From: Bacteroidota bacterium
GTDB taxonomy: Bacteria; Bacteroidota; Bacteroidia; Cytophagales; Cytophagaceae
DNA: 64,000 bases
Reading direction: 5' to 3'
Assembly: GCA_023458555.1 (NCBI GenBank)
Contig: JAEWYS010000016.1
Location: 1 to 64,000 of the forward strand
Shown piece after piece: positions 63,695 through 64,000 of the stretch (its first letter is position 1; each line of letters begins with the position of its first letter). The notes below the pieces were generated by a model. The model was not told the origin of the DNA. It did no database searches and was given only the letters and a program-made list of their open reading frames with translations. The position numbers and the translations under genes are program-made.

Positions 63695-64000
63695 ATGACT
63701 TTTGACGAATTAAACAAAAAGATAGGGGAGTATAACAACAGAGGGTTGAAGCTTTTTACAACTTGTTCGTTTCAGACACATTCTCTGGTATTGCTGCATA
63801 TGCTGAGCAGAATTGACAAATCAATTCCGGTCTATTTTATAAATACAGGCTATCATTTTCCGGAAACACTGGCTTTCAGGGACAAGGTGGTCGATTTGTT
63901 CGGTATCAATCTGAAAGAGACTTTCTCTTTTACTCCGCGCAATATGCAAAAAGATGCAGAGGGAAAACTGTTGTTTACTTCCGATCCTGATTTTTGCTGC
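63695..64000 (+). CDS. cysH: CysH-type APS/PAPS reductase, N-terminal part (runs off window)
   Basis: 102 codons from ATG 63695 to the window end. 'GLKLFTTCSFQTHSLVLLHML' corresponds to the family's 'SFQ' nucleotide-binding loop, 'IPVYFINTGYHFPETLAFRD' and 'SDPDFCC' follow. The adjacent Cys pair after D-P-D is the first half of the four-cysteine [4Fe-4S] site of APS-type reductases; the second C-x-x-C pair is expected downstream of the window. The enzyme reduces adenylyl sulfate to sulfite in sulfate assimilation. Confidence 0.85.
   Translation, partial: MTFDELNKKIGEYNNRGLKLFTTCSFQTHSLVLLHMLSRIDKSIPVYFINTGYHFPETLAFRDKVVDLFGINLKETFSFTPRNMQKDAEGKLLFTSDPDFCC

Overview
The window is chromosomal DNA from a member of the Bacteroidota, probably a Cytophagales, Sphingobacteriales or Chitinophagales-type bacterium; the genus cannot be fixed from the sequence alone. 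The evidence is the gene content: a 7TMR-DISM receptor, a FISUMP lipoprotein, GSCFA, DUF4199 and DUF4369/TlpA proteins, ribosomal protein THX, and WcaF/WcaI/WcaJ-type exopolysaccharide (EPS) genes. Several upstream regions also carry the Bacteroidota promoter pattern TTG-N18..20-TAnnTTTG, and Shine-Dalgarno sequences are mostly absent. The DNA is AT-rich, and by eye most AT-rich in the middle of the polysaccharide cluster.

Layout. (1) 1-127: the end of an insertion sequence cut by the window edge. (2) 0.4-3.6 kb: a 7TMR-DISM receptor fused to a transposase-type zinc ribbon/HTH, a FISUMP lipoprotein and a MarR regulator. (3) 3.6-4.4 kb: a gene-free leader with two terminator-like hairpins. (4) 4.4-30.6 kb: a one-directional Wzx/Wzy-type EPS locus. 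It encodes the export lipoprotein, a Wzc-like tyrosine kinase, about ten glycosyltransferases, Wzy, Wzx, three acyl/acetyltransferases, a DUF2264 enzyme, a sulfotransferase and, at its 3' end, the WcaJ-like initiating transferase. The likely flow is WcaJ priming on undecaprenyl phosphate, repeat-unit assembly and decoration, Wzx flipping, Wzy polymerisation, then Wzc/Wza-controlled export. (5) 30.6-33.1 kb: a PhoB/PhoR-like two-component system and an RluA-type pseudouridine synthase. (6) 33.1-36.1 kb: rplM-rpsI-rpsB-tsf with tandem promoters and terminators. (7) 36.4-40.2 kb, minus strand: thioesterase, small coiled-coil protein, GH15 hydrolase, cyclase and THX. (8) 40.3-46.6 kb: FAD dehydrogenase, CoA-binding protein, gyrB and ppk1. 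(9) 46.6-53.5 kb: membrane proteins, lipoproteins, a TlpA-like thioredoxin, TerB-like and GSCFA proteins. (10) 53.6-55.7 kb, minus strand: rpsF-rpsR-rplI and a coiled-coil protein. (11) 55.8-58.7 kb: methyltransferase, kdsA, MFS transporter and tRNA-Val. (12) 58.7-64 kb: candidate microproteins, an HtrA protease beside a cryptic Hsp20-like protein, a GT4, folE/queD on the minus strand, and the start of a CysH-type reductase cut by the window end.

The points most worth a second look are the receptor/transposase-domain fusion at 419-2197, the tandem-terminator leader of the EPS operon, the DUF2264 and sulfotransferase genes inside the EPS locus, the Hsp20-like partner of HtrA, the 32-residue membrane microprotein at 58708, and a valine tRNA with C at position 33.
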